A stretch of DNA of 64,000 nucleotides from NCBI GenBank assembly GCA_023412195.1, contig JAEYNZ010000045.1, forward strand, positions 1 through 64,000, in the 5' to 3' direction. Source of the DNA: Bacteroidota bacterium. Lineage in GTDB: Bacteria; Bacteroidota; Bacteroidia; Bacteroidales; Prolixibacteraceae. The notes under the pieces are model-generated. The model was not told where the DNA came from. It worked only from the letters and a program-made list of their open reading frames with translations, and did no database searches. Position 1 is the stretch's first letter. Each line of letters begins with the position of its first letter. A program made the position numbers and the translations under genes. Positions 9,282 to 18,246 of this stretch are shown in pieces.

Positions 9282-10688
9282 TCATGTTATTCGGATGAAG
9301 CTACCCGGCTCTGACTTTAAAGAAAAAACAGGAAGAATAACCTGAAATATAGTTCCTTCACCTAATTTTGATGTTACATGAATACTTCCATCGTGAAGCG
9401 AAATAATTTTTTCGGCAAGCGAAAGTCCGACACCATGACCCGAGGAATTTAAAACGTCTTTAGAGCGGTAGAATGGCTGAAAAATCATCCTCAATTCCGT
9501 ATCTGAAATTCCAATGCCCCGGTCAGTGATCTTAAGCAACAATTCATCGTCTGAAGCTTTAAGATGCACATCGGCATGATGATTATCAGAATATTTGCAT
9601 GCATTATCCATGATATTGATTATTGCAGTTTTCAGAAGTATTTCATTCCCGTACACCATTAATTTGCTGTCATCATCAATACCCTCATCGAACCTTATAT
9701 CAATTGAGTTCTGCTTATCACGTGATAAAATTTCCTTATGACACTTCCAGATAATTTCATCAACCCTGACAGGTTTAAAGTTCATATCCCCCTTATTTAT
9801 ACTGGTCTGTGCCAGCATAAGCAATTTATTTGACAGGTTGTTCAGGTCTCTGATTTCCTCAAGCACAAGAAGCAGGGTTTGTTTATAATCGCTGCTTGTC
9901 CGTGCTTTCATCAATACTACCTCCAACTGTCCCGTTATAATGGTCAATGGGGTTCTTAATTCATGCGACGCATTTGCAATAAAATTTTTCTGCACCCGGA
10001 AGGCAAGTTCCAGCCTTTCAAGCATACTATTGAAGGTTTTAGCAAGTTTGGCTATCTCATCTTTTTCGTTGCCCTCATCAAGGCGTGTATTCAGGTTATT
10101 TGCTTCAATACTGTTTACCTGCCTCACCATGGTAGATATAGGATGAAGTGCCCTGATTGAAAATACATAACCAGCGAAATAAACAAAAATGAGGCTTAAG
10201 ACAAAAACTATAAGCATGATGGTACGGAGCCGTTGAAGCTTATGAAATCCAAAAATATCGGTAGCTGCAGCAAAAACGACAATCCGGTCGAACTGCCCCG
10301 TATAGAACTGTCCGACAATTTCATAATCATCCTGTTTCAACCTGATTTCATTCATCATACGTACCTGCTGAATCAATTCCCCGGTTATATTCAGGAACTG
10401 ATTCTCATCGGTAGAATAGATTTTTTCGTTTTGGTAATTGAATATGACTATTTTTTCGTTTGCCAGACTGACCGGGTTGTTGCTCTCGATTTTTCGAAGC
10501 AATTCGGTATCAATTTCCTCAATGTCTATCAACATCTGTGCTACCATTGTTGCCTTCCTGCCCAGCCGGTCGTAAAATTCTTCCTTGCGGGCCTGAGAGA
10601 AAGAAACATAAATAGACATTAAGGAGATAAACAACAAGAAAGCAACAATACCCAGAAACTGGACAGTTAATCGTTTTCTGATATCCAT
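9282..10688 (-). CDS. Sensor histidine kinase (HAMP-HisKA-HATPase)
   Basis: A 468-residue two-pass inner-membrane kinase. Membrane segments lie at about residues 10-30 and 155-176, enclosing a periplasmic sensor of about 125 residues. A HAMP linker (177-230) follows, then the phosphoacceptor H-box ASHELRTPL with His242. The ATPase lobe shows the N-box NIMDNACKYS, G1 DRGIGI and G2 GHGVGLSLAEK. The layout is that of CusS/OmpR-partner kinases. Its ATG overlaps the stop of the response regulator by one base (TAATG), so the pair is translationally coupled. The signal is unknown. Metal or envelope stress is typical for this class, but nothing here decides it. Confidence 0.9.
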   Translation of the reverse strand: MDIRKRLTVQFLGIVAFLLFISLMSIYVSFSQARKEEFYDRLGRKATMVAQMLIDIEEIDTELLRKIESNNPVSLANEKIVIFNYQNEKIYSTDENQFLNITGELIQQVRMMNEIRLKQDDYEIVGQFYTGQFDRIVVFAAATDIFGFHKLQRLRTIMLIVFVLSLIFVYFAGYVFSIRALHPISTMVRQVNSIEANNLNTRLDEGNEKDEIAKLAKTFNSMLERLELAFRVQKNFIANASHELRTPLTIITGQLEVVLMKARTSSDYKQTLLLVLEEIRDLNNLSNKLLMLAQTSINKGDMNFKPVRVDEIIWKCHKEILSRDKQNSIDIRFDEGIDDDSKLMVYGNEILLKTAIINIMDNACKYSDNHHADVHLKASDDELLLKITDRGIGISDTELRMIFQPFYRSKDVLNSSGHGVGLSLAEKIISLHDGSIHVTSKLGEGTIFQVILPVFSLKSEPGSFIRIT

Positions 10689-11365
10689 TACTGATCGTTT
10701 AAGCTGTACCCAAGTCCGATGCGGGTATGGATCAACTTCTTATCGAAATTTTTATCCAGTTTTTTCCTTAGGATATTTATATAAACATCAACCACATTTG
10801 TACCGGTATCAAATGTGATATCCCAAACTTTTTCCGCGATATCAGTACGCGACACCACCCGGCCTTTGTTTTGCATCAGGAATTCGAGCAGTGAAAATTC
10901 CTTGGCTGTGAGTTCAATATCGGTTCCGCCCCGGCGGGCCATTTTCTTGTCGATATTAAGTTCCAGGTCGGCAACCTTCAATACGGCTGAAGTGTGCGCA
11001 GCCCCAGATGAACGTTTAACAAGTGCCCTTATCCGGGCCAGAAGTTCCTTGAATTCAAAAGGCTTAACCAGATAGTCATCGGCACCCGAATCGAAGCCGG
11101 TAAGTTTATCATCAGTAGTTCCCAAAGCAGTCAGCATAAGGATTGGTATCAGCGGCTTTTTTTCCCTGATTCTTTTGCATAACTCGTATCCATTAATCGA
11201 TGGCAAAATAACATCCAGAAGCAAAATATCGTAATGATTCCTGAGGGCCAGTTTTTCACCCATCTGCCCATCGTATGCAACCTCTACGGCATATCCTTTT
11301 TCTTCCAGACCTTTTTTAAGGAAATCGGCCACTTTTACTTCATCTTCTACAACTAATATATTCAT
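10688..11365 (-). CDS. OmpR-family response regulator
   Basis: A 225-residue regulator. The receiver domain has the acidic pocket VVEDE, phosphoacceptor Asp51 (LLLDVILP), Thr79 and Lys101 (YLVKPFEF). The winged-helix DNA-binding domain spans about 128-225 and has the family features ELTAKEFSLLEFL and VDVYINILRKKLD. The open frame reaches 11467, but the receiver domain begins exactly at MNILVVEDE, so the ATG at 11365 is chosen. It is the partner of the histidine kinase just downstream. Target genes are not evident. The two 22-base direct repeats at 11850-11893 lie about 480 bases upstream and are possible but unproven operator sites. Confidence 0.9.
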   Translation of the reverse strand: MNILVVEDEVKVADFLKKGLEEKGYAVEVAYDGQMGEKLALRNHYDILLLDVILPSINGYELCKRIREKKPLIPILMLTALGTTDDKLTGFDSGADDYLVKPFEFKELLARIRALVKRSSGAAHTSAVLKVADLELNIDKKMARRGGTDIELTAKEFSLLEFLMQNKGRVVSRTDIAEKVWDITFDTGTNVVDVYINILRKKLDKNFDKKLIHTRIGLGYSLNDQ

Positions 11366-11849
11366 CTCTGGCTTGTACCAACATTTAATACATTTCCAAA
11401 TTAAATAAAAATTTTCTGTCTTTGGTATAATTACTTCTGATTCTCCCTCATTGAATGTTTTAAGCAATCAATTCAGGGATCCATGACTCCATGAGCCTTT
11501 ACTTCAGCCTGATGATCTGGTGAAATCCTTATTCATCCTCTGCTCTATTTACAACGACATCAATATAATGTGTCATCGGTCAATCGATCATTAGTGGTTA
11601 CTCCGTTAAAAACTTTTTATCTGCCGTTATATTATAAGAATCATATTATTCCAGAATGAAATAAAGCTATAAGCAGCTTATCAGACTCAATAAATAAAAT
11701 ACATTACAATTAAAACGGCATGAACAAGGTATTAAAAGAACATTAAAAAGAAATAGTTAGAATGATCATAAACACTCAAATAATATAATTGAACTTTATA
11801 GATGATCCGTTCTAAAATCCGGAAGAAACAGGGAGTTATGTTACCAGGG
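11366..11849. other. Regulatory gap upstream of the two-component genes
   Basis: About 480 AT-rich bases, part of the roughly 600-base gap between the response regulator start and tsf. It should contain the regulator's promoter, but no exact TAnnTTTG box was found on the minus strand. No gene is seen. The right side of the gap holds the 22-base tandem repeat and the tsf terminator, listed separately. Confidence 0.4.
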
Positions 11850-11893
11850 GACAGGTGGTTTCACCACAAATGACAGGTGGTTTCACCACAAAT
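11850..11893. repeat. Perfect 22-bp tandem repeat with internal dyad
   Basis: Two adjacent, identical 22-base units (11850-11871 and 11872-11893). Each contains the dyad GTGG-TTTCA-CCAC, so each copy can form a small hairpin or serve as a symmetric protein site. They lie just beyond the terminator of the tsf operon and upstream of the two-component genes. No function is known. Confidence 0.8.
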
Positions 11894-11920
11894 TAAAATA
11901 AATTCAGGGGTTTATGAAAC

Positions 11921-11952
11921 AAAAAAAGCTGCACGTAGTGGCAGCTTTTTTT
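11921..11952 (-). terminator. Intrinsic terminator of the ribosomal operon
   Basis: AAAGCTGC, an 8-base loop, GCAGCTTT, flanked by A and T runs. Read on the minus strand it is a stem followed by a long U-tract, 18 bases past the tsf stop. It ends the rplM-rpsI-rpsB-tsf transcript. The structure is nearly symmetric and could work in both directions. Confidence 0.9.
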
Positions 11953-11969
11953 GACTATATCTTCAAAAG

Positions 11970-12797
11970 TTATCCTTCAATTGCATATCGGTCGAAACCG
12001 GTAACTTTCAGGTCTTTATCATGTTGTTTCAGATAATCTTTAACAGTTACTTTGCTGTCTTTAATAAAAGACTGGTTTACCAGTGTAACTTCCTTGTACC
12101 ATTTCTGAAGTGCGCCCTGTGCGATTTTATCAAGCATATCTTCCGGTTTCCCTTCCAGGCGGAATTTTTCTCTTGCAATCTCGAGTTCCTTAGCAATAAC
12201 TTCCTGTGGTATTGTATCCGTATCAACAGCAACGGGTGCCATAGCTGCGATTTGCATAGCAATGTCTTTGGCAACCTGCTCATCGATACCAGCTTTATTA
12301 AATCCAACAATGGTAGCAAGTTTATTTCCCGGATGGATGTATCCAACAACGGTTTCTGCCTCTACCTTACTGTAGTAGGATAAGTCGAGTTTCTCACCGA
12401 TTACACCGGTTTGCTCGGTAACCTGTGCATCGACTGACCTTCCCTCGAGTTCAAGGTTCTTCAAAGCCTCAAGGTTTTCTGGCTTCTGCGATAAGGCTAC
12501 ATCCAGAATCTTGTTGGTGAAAGCTACAAAATTTTCATTTTTGGCTACGAAGTCAGTTTCGCAATTCAGCACAACCAGTGCTCCGGATTTTTTATCACTG
12601 CTAACTTTCGCCAGAACGGCACCTTCTGTAGCCATCCTGTCGGCACGTTTGCTTGCTATCAGTTTTCCTCTTTCACGTATGATTTCTGTTGCTCTTTCAA
12701 AATTACCATCAGCTTCGGCAAGGGCATTTTTACAATCCATCATACCTGCGCCTGTTATCTTCCTCAGTTTTACTACGTCGGCTGTTGTAAATGACAT
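11970..12797 (-). CDS. tsf: Elongation factor Ts
   Basis: A 275-residue EF-Ts, the nucleotide exchange factor that recharges EF-Tu with GTP. The N-terminal UBA-like segment KLRKITGAGMMDCKNALAEA and the conserved core motif CETDFVAKN are both present, and the length fits the family. It is the last gene of rplM-rpsI-rpsB-tsf, 43 bases after rpsB, and is followed by a strong terminator. rpsB-tsf adjacency is almost universal in bacteria. Confidence 0.97.
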   Translation of the reverse strand: MSFTTADVVKLRKITGAGMMDCKNALAEADGNFERATEIIRERGKLIASKRADRMATEGAVLAKVSSDKKSGALVVLNCETDFVAKNENFVAFTNKILDVALSQKPENLEALKNLELEGRSVDAQVTEQTGVIGEKLDLSYYSKVEAETVVGYIHPGNKLATIVGFNKAGIDEQVAKDIAMQIAAMAPVAVDTDTIPQEVIAKELEIAREKFRLEGKPEDMLDKIAQGALQKWYKEVTLVNQSFIKDSKVTVKDYLKQHDKDLKVTGFDRYAIEG

Positions 12798-12840
12798 AAA
12801 ACTTATTTTAAAATGTTTTTATATTACGAAAACCTGCAAC

Positions 12841-13704
12841 CTATTCTTCTTCTTCCTCCGTTTCGTCGATGTCATCCACATCTTCGATCTCTTCTTCGGA
12901 TTCCTCTTCCAGTTCTTCTTCTGGTTCCTCTTCTACGAGCTCAGGTTCAGTAACCTCTTTCCTTATTTTTTTTCTTGCTTTCTTCCTTGGAGCTTCATCC
13001 TCATCTTTGCGTTCGGCTTTCCGTTCGTTGAGTCCTTCGGCAACTGCGTCAACCATAGCTCCAATAATTAATTTGATTGATTGAGAGGCATCATCGTTAG
13101 CAGGAATTACAAAGTCTATTCCGTTGGGATTTGAATTTGTGTCGACGATTGCGAATACCGGAATGCCCAAACGCTGTGCTTCACGGACAGCGATTTTTTC
13201 CTTCATGATATCCACAATAAATAAAGCTGCAGGAAGCCGGTTAAGATCAGCAATACTGCCAAGGATCTTTTCAAGTTTTGCTCTTTGCCGTCCGATCTGC
13301 AGTTTTTCTCTTTTGGAAAGGTTCTCCCAGCTGGGATCTTTCGCCATTTTATCGATGGACATCATTTTCTTTACTGCTTTCCTGATTGTAGGAAAGTTTG
13401 TAAGCATACCACCTGGCCAGCGTTCTGTAACATAGGGCATACCAACACTTTTAACAAGTTCGGCAACCAGTTCCTTCGCCTGTTTTTTAGTGGCTACAAA
13501 CAGTACTTTTCTTCCTGATTTGGCAATCTGCTTCATGGCCGCAGCTGCTTCATCAATTTTGACGATCGTCTTTTGAAGATCGATGATATGGATCCCGTTT
13601 TTTTCCATAAAAATATATGGTTCCATGTTGGGATTCCATTTCCTTTTCAGGTGGCCAAAATGGGCACCTGCATCCAATAAATCCTGAAATGATACTTTTG
13701 GCAT
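12841..13704 (-). CDS. rpsB: 30S ribosomal protein S2 with acidic C-terminal tail
   Basis: A 287-residue S2. The conserved core (about residues 1-228) has the family motifs FGHLKRKWNPNM, VLFVATKKQA, ERWPGGMLTNF and the late IPVFAIVDTNSNP. The last 60 residues are a basic patch (KKARKKIRKE) followed by a highly acidic Glu-rich tail, longer than in E. coli S2 (about 240 residues). The ATG at 13704 (MPKVSFQDLL) is chosen. The longer frame to 13734 would start inside an intercistronic hairpin. S2 often represses its own operon, so the structured leader just upstream is a candidate control site. Confidence 0.97.
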   Translation of the reverse strand: MPKVSFQDLLDAGAHFGHLKRKWNPNMEPYIFMEKNGIHIIDLQKTIVKIDEAAAAMKQIAKSGRKVLFVATKKQAKELVAELVKSVGMPYVTERWPGGMLTNFPTIRKAVKKMMSIDKMAKDPSWENLSKREKLQIGRQRAKLEKILGSIADLNRLPAALFIVDIMKEKIAVREAQRLGIPVFAIVDTNSNPNGIDFVIPANDDASQSIKLIIGAMVDAVAEGLNERKAERKDEDEAPRKKARKKIRKEVTEPELVEEEPEEELEEESEEEIEDVDDIDETEEEEE

Positions 13705-13724
13705 CTGTTTACTTTTTAATGACT

Positions 13725-13777
13725 CTAAAAGCAACCGTTGAGTAGTTCCGGCCTGCCGGAAGTCTCAACCGTTTTAG
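13725..13777 (-). other. Intercistronic stem-loop upstream of rpsB (possible S2 leader)
   Basis: Between rpsI and rpsB lie nested inverted repeats. An outer arm CTAAAA...AACCGTTGAG faces CTCAACCGTTTTAG with one mismatch and a small bulge, and an inner hairpin is TTCCGG-CCTG-CCGGAA. In the transcript this forms a long stem ending about 20 bases before the S2 start. It has no U-tract, so it is more likely a processing, stabilising or autoregulatory element than a terminator. The inner CCGGCCTGCCGG also resembles dispersed palindromes common in this phylum. Confidence 0.6.
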
Positions 13778-13805
13778 ATCCATTTAATTATACAATAATA
13801 AAATA

Positions 13806-14192
13806 TTAACGTTTTGAGAACTGGAACCGTTTCCTTGCTTTTGGTCTTCCCGGTTTTTTACGTTCCACTTCACGCGGATCCCTAGTAAGAAAACCTGCTG
13901 CTTTCAGCTCTTTTCTTGATTCAGGATCGATTTTGATCAGTGCACGTGAAATGGCAAGGCGTAATGCTTCGGCCTGTCCTTTTACTCCACCACCGTCGAG
14001 GTTGACCTGAATGTCGTATTTCTCAACTGCTTCAACAATGTTCAGCGGCTGTACAACAATATATTGCAGGGTAGTTGTAGTGAAATATTCTTTGAATTCC
14101 CGTTTGTTGATAGTGATATTACCCTTGCCTTCATTTACATAAATACGTGCAACGGCTTTTTTTCTGCGACCTATCGTATTAACTACTTCCAT
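13806..14192 (-). CDS. rpsI: 30S ribosomal protein S9
   Basis: A 128-residue S9. It has the N-terminal GRRKKAVARIYV, the GGGVKGQAEALRLAISRAL helix, and the basic C-terminal tail ending KRFQFSKR, which reaches the P-site tRNA in the 30S subunit. Length and motifs match the family exactly. It lies 5 bases after rplM, the usual S9-L13 pairing. Confidence 0.98.
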   Translation of the reverse strand: MEVVNTIGRRKKAVARIYVNEGKGNITINKREFKEYFTTTTLQYIVVQPLNIVEAVEKYDIQVNLDGGGVKGQAEALRLAISRALIKIDPESRKELKAAGFLTRDPREVERKKPGRPKARKRFQFSKR

Positions 14193-14197
14193 TTTTT

Positions 14198-14653
14198 TTA
14201 ATTATTCGTACTTAAATCAATAACTTTTGGTTGCTGAGCCTGGTGTTTATGCTCAGGACCAACGACTACATGAAGGTTGCGAAACAATGCTCTTCCCAGC
14301 TTGTTTTTTGGCAACATCCCTCTTACTGCTTTTTCAACCAGTCTCTCAGGATATTTTTCCAAAAATTCACGTGGAGATTGTGCACGTTGCCCACCAGGGT
14401 AACCACTATGACTCAGGTAAATCCTGTCAGTGAGTTTTTTTCCGGTAAGCTTTACCTTTTCTGCATTTATAATGATGACATTGTCGCCACAGTCAACATG
14501 TGGAGTAAAATAGGGCTTATGTTTGCCCCTCAGGATGTTGGCTACCACACTGGCTAAACGACCCAACACCAGGTTTTCAGCATCTATAAGTACCCATTCT
14601 TTCGAAACAGTGGCCTTATTGGCTGAAACAGTTTTAAAACTTAATGTATCCAC
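14198..14653 (-). CDS. rplM: 50S ribosomal protein L13
   Basis: A 151-residue L13, first gene of the operon. It shows the family motifs LGRLASVVANILRGK, GDNVIIINAEKVKLTGKK and RGMLPKNKLGRALFRNL. A strong promoter lies at 14791-14821, leaving a leader of roughly 130 bases that can fold (it contains complementary AAAGCTTT-type stretches). L13 represses its own operon in some bacteria, so this leader could be a regulatory target. That is inference. Confidence 0.98.
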   Translation of the reverse strand: MDTLSFKTVSANKATVSKEWVLIDAENLVLGRLASVVANILRGKHKPYFTPHVDCGDNVIIINAEKVKLTGKKLTDRIYLSHSGYPGGQRAQSPREFLEKYPERLVEKAVRGMLPKNKLGRALFRNLHVVVGPEHKHQAQQPKVIDLSTNN

Positions 14654-14790
14654 TCAAATTGTTTTATTCGTTCAACATTTAAATTGTTCCTATGGTGTTT
14701 TCCAAAGCTTTTCGGGCTGCCTTGAAATAGCTTTTCCAAAGGAAATCAATCATTTACAATAACTCTAAGTACGGACAATAATCGGGACTG

Positions 14791-14821
14791 CAAAAGTATT
14801 TTCTTTTTTTATATTTGCAAA
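14791..14821 (-). promoter_or_regulatory. Housekeeping promoter of the rplM operon
   Basis: On the minus strand: TTTG (14821-14818), a 19-base spacer, then TACTTTTG (14798-14791). This is an exact fit to the Bacteroidota -33/-7 consensus TTTG-N19-21-TAnnTTTG. It faces rplM and leaves a leader of about 130 bases. Confidence 0.8.
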
Positions 14822-14919
14822 GAATACCTGTTCTTTTTTTTCTGTAATTAACAGGATACCAAAGGACAGCCAAAATCATCAGGTTTTATTAATTTGTATT
14901 ATAATTCAAATCTTCCGGA

Positions 14920-16161
14920 ATGGAAAAGAATCAAAATATTTATGCCGGCTTCCCCGGCAGACAGGCATTGCTCGACTGGTACGCCAAACAAGAGGAAAAG
15001 GGCATTCCTGAGGTAAACGGACATATTCATTCTCCAGAGTCGTTCAGTGCATTTTCAGAAATGGAATTAGCCTTTCAGATGGCTATAAATGAAGGCGTTC
15101 AGGTTTTAGGCATCAATGATTTTTATACTCTTGAAGGTTATCCTGAGTTTGCACATCTGGCACAGAAGTATAAGATCTTCCCTCTGTTCAATGTCGAATT
15201 TATGGCACTGCAGGATAGGTTACAACAGAAAGGCATCCGGGTAAATGATCCAAATAATCCGGGCAGAACCTATTTCAGCGGCAAAGGTCTGCGATACCCT
15301 GTAAGCATGGGTGAAGCATCAACCAGAAAAATGAGCGATCTGCAGAAAGAAAGTAACCTGCAAACCTACCAGATGGTTGACCGGTTAAACACTTTCCTGA
15401 ATGAAGCAGGGACAGGCCTTTATTTTGATCCTGCTGAACTTCACAGGAAACTCGCCAAAGGGTTGTTTCGCGAAAGGCATATTGCGCAGGCCATCAGGGA
15501 AACGGTATTTGAATTGGAAGGCTCAGCTGATGGCAGGCTGCAATTGTTTCGCAGGTTATTTTCAGGTAAAGATCTAAAATCACCTGTGAGTGATGTTGCA
15601 GCCATAGAGAATGAGATTCGAAGCAACCTTCTGAAATCAGGTGGGGTGGCCTTTATTCCTGAGGACCCTAAAGCTTTCCTGTCTCTGGAGGAAGTAAAAG
15701 CTATTATTATTGATGCCGGTGGTATCCCTTGCTATCCTGTCCTGCTTGATGATGCTTCAGGTAATTATACCGAATACGAAAGCAACATGGAAGCATTGAT
15801 GGAAGAACTGCTTCAAAATGAAGTATATTCCATCGAACTTATTCCCGGTCGGAATGATTGTAAAAATCTAAAAGATTTTGCCACTTACTTTTACAAAAAG
15901 GGTTTCGTGGTTACCTTCGGTACTGAACACAATACTCCCCAATTAGATCCAATGAGGGTTTCATGCAGGGGTGGTGTGCCGCTTGATGTTGATCTGAAAA
16001 AAATCAATTACGAAGGAGCTGCTGTAATTGCCGCACATCAATATCTGCAGGCTCATACAGGTGAAGGATATCTTCAGGGGCAAAAAGCTAAAACCGGGGA
16101 AAGAGAAGATTTTGTACAATTAGGCAAAGCCGTAATGTCCTTTTTCTTCCATTCAAAATAA
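14920..16161 (+). CDS. PHP-domain metal-dependent phosphohydrolase-like protein
   Basis: A 413-residue protein whose N-terminus resembles the PHP superfamily: NGHIHSPESFSAF (paired His), GINDFYTLEGYPEF and FNVEFMA. A later GTEHNTPQLDP adds a conserved acidic/His site. PHP proteins use a trinuclear metal centre to hydrolyse phosphoesters. No signal peptide is seen. A middle helical insert (about 150-240) separates the two halves of the metal site. It leads a plus-strand run, 44 bases before an aldolase-dehydrogenase fusion, so a phosphorylated sugar is a plausible substrate. A TATATTTG box at 14810-14817 may be its promoter, but the -33 element is poor. Confidence 0.7.
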   Translation: MEKNQNIYAGFPGRQALLDWYAKQEEKGIPEVNGHIHSPESFSAFSEMELAFQMAINEGVQVLGINDFYTLEGYPEFAHLAQKYKIFPLFNVEFMALQDRLQQKGIRVNDPNNPGRTYFSGKGLRYPVSMGEASTRKMSDLQKESNLQTYQMVDRLNTFLNEAGTGLYFDPAELHRKLAKGLFRERHIAQAIRETVFELEGSADGRLQLFRRLFSGKDLKSPVSDVAAIENEIRSNLLKSGGVAFIPEDPKAFLSLEEVKAIIIDAGGIPCYPVLLDDASGNYTEYESNMEALMEELLQNEVYSIELIPGRNDCKNLKDFATYFYKKGFVVTFGTEHNTPQLDPMRVSCRGGVPLDVDLKKINYEGAAVIAAHQYLQAHTGEGYLQGQKAKTGEREDFVQLGKAVMSFFFHSK

Positions 16162-16205
16162 CAGACTTTATAAAAAGGCTTTTCAGAATAAGATCATAAA
16201 TAACC

Positions 16206-18182
16206 ATGAAGCAGGAGATAAAAGATTTAATTGAAGTATCGAGGTACTACGGGAGTCAAAAAGCGTACGTGATTGCAGGTGGGGGAAACACTTCGTATAA
16301 AAATCAAGAACACCTTTGGATAAAGGCAAGCGGAATCAATTTAAGTACCATTGATGAAACCGGATTCTGTGTGCTCGACCGGGAAAAGCTGGCTGCAATT
16401 CCGGAAATGGAGTTTTCATCCGATCCGGTTAAACGGGAAGAAGAGGTAAAAGATGTATTGATGTCCAGCCGGATTGATCCCGCTTCAGGGTTGCGTCCCT
16501 CTGTGGAAACTTCGCTTCACAACCTGTTTAATTACAGCTATGTAGTCCATACCCATTCCACCCTTGTAAATGGTTTATTGTGCAGCAATGAGGCAGAACA
16601 AAAATCTCTGGAGATATTTGGCGATAAGGTCCTTTACCTTCCATACGCTGATCCGGGACTGGTATTATTCAAGGTAACAGAACAAAAAATCAGGGAATAT
16701 AACCTAAAGTTCCAGCATGACCCGCAGATTGTTCTGATTCAGAACCACGGAATATTTGTAGCTGCAGACAGCACCGATGAAATAAAAGGCATTTATGCAG
16801 GTATTGAAGCAAAACTTAAAAGCTCATTTGCCGTTTTCCCCGATGAAAAAGAGATAGCTGTCACAGAAAAAATAGCAGAAGTCTTACCTGCGCTTCGTAT
16901 GCTTCTGTCCGAAACCAACCTGAAAGTTGTAACTGCTTTTAACAGTTCATGGATCAATAATTTTATAACCGGCAGGCAGGCCTTCGAAAACGGATTAGCG
17001 AGGCCGTTCAATCCCGACCAGATGGTTTACTGCCTGCCTGAATACCTGTTCATTGAAAGCACTCACTCACCCGAAGACATGATTGCGGAGGCACAGGCTA
17101 AGATGCAGGAATTTCGTGCCCGCCGGGGTGTAATGCCTAAAATTATATTCATACAGGGAGAAGGTGTTGTTGCGGCAGAAGATTCTGCTGTATCAGTTGG
17201 TTATCTGAAAGATATGGTAAATGATTTCTGCCAGATCGCCTGTTTATCTGAAAATTTCGGAGGACCTCATCCCCTTACTCCTGAACAGGTAGCTTTTATT
17301 GAAAGCTGGGAAGTTGAAAATTACAGGAAAAAAGTTTCACTGGGAGGGAAACCTGTCGGGCGGATTGAAAATAAAATAGTCATTGTTACTGGTGCTGCCC
17401 AGGGATTTGGAGCTGGAATTGCAGAAATCCTGTTCAGGGAAGGCGCAAATGTTGTTGTTGCCGATCTGAATGAAGAAAAAGGCTGGGAATTTACAGCCCG
17501 TCTGAATAAAAGCAAGGGAAAAAACAGGGCGCATTTTGTGCAGGTAAATGTGGCTGATGCATCTTCAGTGGAAAAGTTGGTCAGGGAGGCTGTCATTCAA
17601 TTCGGGGGACTGGATGTGATGATATCCAATGCCGGCATTTTGCATGCAGGTAGCCTCGACGAAATGGATCCTGCTACTTTTGAGCTGATGACGAAAGTCA
17701 ATTATACCGGATTCTTTCTGTGTGCCAAATATGCCCAGAAGGTGATGAAAGTTCAGCACAGGTATAAACCATCTTATTTCATGGATATTATCCAGATCAA
17801 TTCCAAATCGGGACTGAAAGGCAGTAACCGTAACTTTGCCTATGCAGGAGGAAAATTTGGGGGTATCGGTCTCACGCAGTCGTTTGCGTTGGAACTAATG
17901 CCTTATCACATTAAGGTGAATGCCATCTGCCCGGGCAATTTCTTTGATGGCCCCCTGTGGAGCGATCCTGATAAGGGCCTGTTTGTGCAGTACCTGCTGG
18001 CAGGAAAGGTTCCGGGGGCGAAAACCATTGCTGATGTAAAAGCGTTTTATGAATCACAGGTTCCCGCAGGCCGGGGCTGCACACCTGAAGATGTTGCCAA
18101 AGCCATCTTCTATGTTATCGATCAAGATTATGAAACCGGACAGGCAGTACCCGTAACAGGCGGGCAAAATATGCTGAACTAG
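16206..18182 (+). CDS. Bifunctional class II aldolase / short-chain dehydrogenase
   Basis: A 658-residue fusion. The N-terminal half is a class II (zinc) aldolase/adducin domain, with metal ligands His115 and His117 in VVHTHSTLVNG and His181 in NHGIFVAAD. The C-terminal half, from about residue 385, is an NAD(P)-dependent short-chain dehydrogenase, with TGAAQGFG near 395-402 and the catalytic pair Tyr546/Lys550 (YAGGK). The architecture matches bacterial RhaE/YuxG-type proteins, which cleave a ketose-1-phosphate and oxidise the resulting lactaldehyde-like product. No rhamnose isomerase or kinase gene is near, so the rhamnose role is not assured. The following dehydrogenase suggests ketose-1-phosphate metabolism more generally. 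Confidence 0.85.
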   Translation: MKQEIKDLIEVSRYYGSQKAYVIAGGGNTSYKNQEHLWIKASGINLSTIDETGFCVLDREKLAAIPEMEFSSDPVKREEEVKDVLMSSRIDPASGLRPSVETSLHNLFNYSYVVHTHSTLVNGLLCSNEAEQKSLEIFGDKVLYLPYADPGLVLFKVTEQKIREYNLKFQHDPQIVLIQNHGIFVAADSTDEIKGIYAGIEAKLKSSFAVFPDEKEIAVTEKIAEVLPALRMLLSETNLKVVTAFNSSWINNFITGRQAFENGLARPFNPDQMVYCLPEYLFIESTHSPEDMIAEAQAKMQEFRARRGVMPKIIFIQGEGVVAAEDSAVSVGYLKDMVNDFCQIACLSENFGGPHPLTPEQVAFIESWEVENYRKKVSLGGKPVGRIENKIVIVTGAAQGFGAGIAEILFREGANVVVADLNEEKGWEFTARLNKSKGKNRAHFVQVNVADASSVEKLVREAVIQFGGLDVMISNAGILHAGSLDEMDPATFELMTKVNYTGFFLCAKYAQKVMKVQHRYKPSYFMDIIQINSKSGLKGSNRNFAYAGGKFGGIGLTQSFALELMPYHIKVNAICPGNFFDGPLWSDPDKGLFVQYLLAGKVPGAKTIADVKAFYESQVPAGRGCTPEDVAKAIFYVIDQDYETGQAVPVTGGQNMLN

Positions 18183-18246
18183 TTCATTTTCCGATCTGTT
18201 CCATTAAATAGTATTTATAAAAATAATTTTTGATAAAAAACATTGA

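Noticed and set aside
11850..11893. CRISPR array
   Set aside because: Only two adjacent units with no spacer between them and no cas genes.
12511..13071. 186-codon frame antisense to tsf and rpsB
   Set aside because: It mirrors two certain ribosomal genes, and its phenylalanine- and serine-rich sequence is typical of antisense frames.
14654..14919. tRNA or small RNA gene between divergent operons
   Set aside because: No cloverleaf or CCA-like end; the region is explained by promoters and leader sequence.
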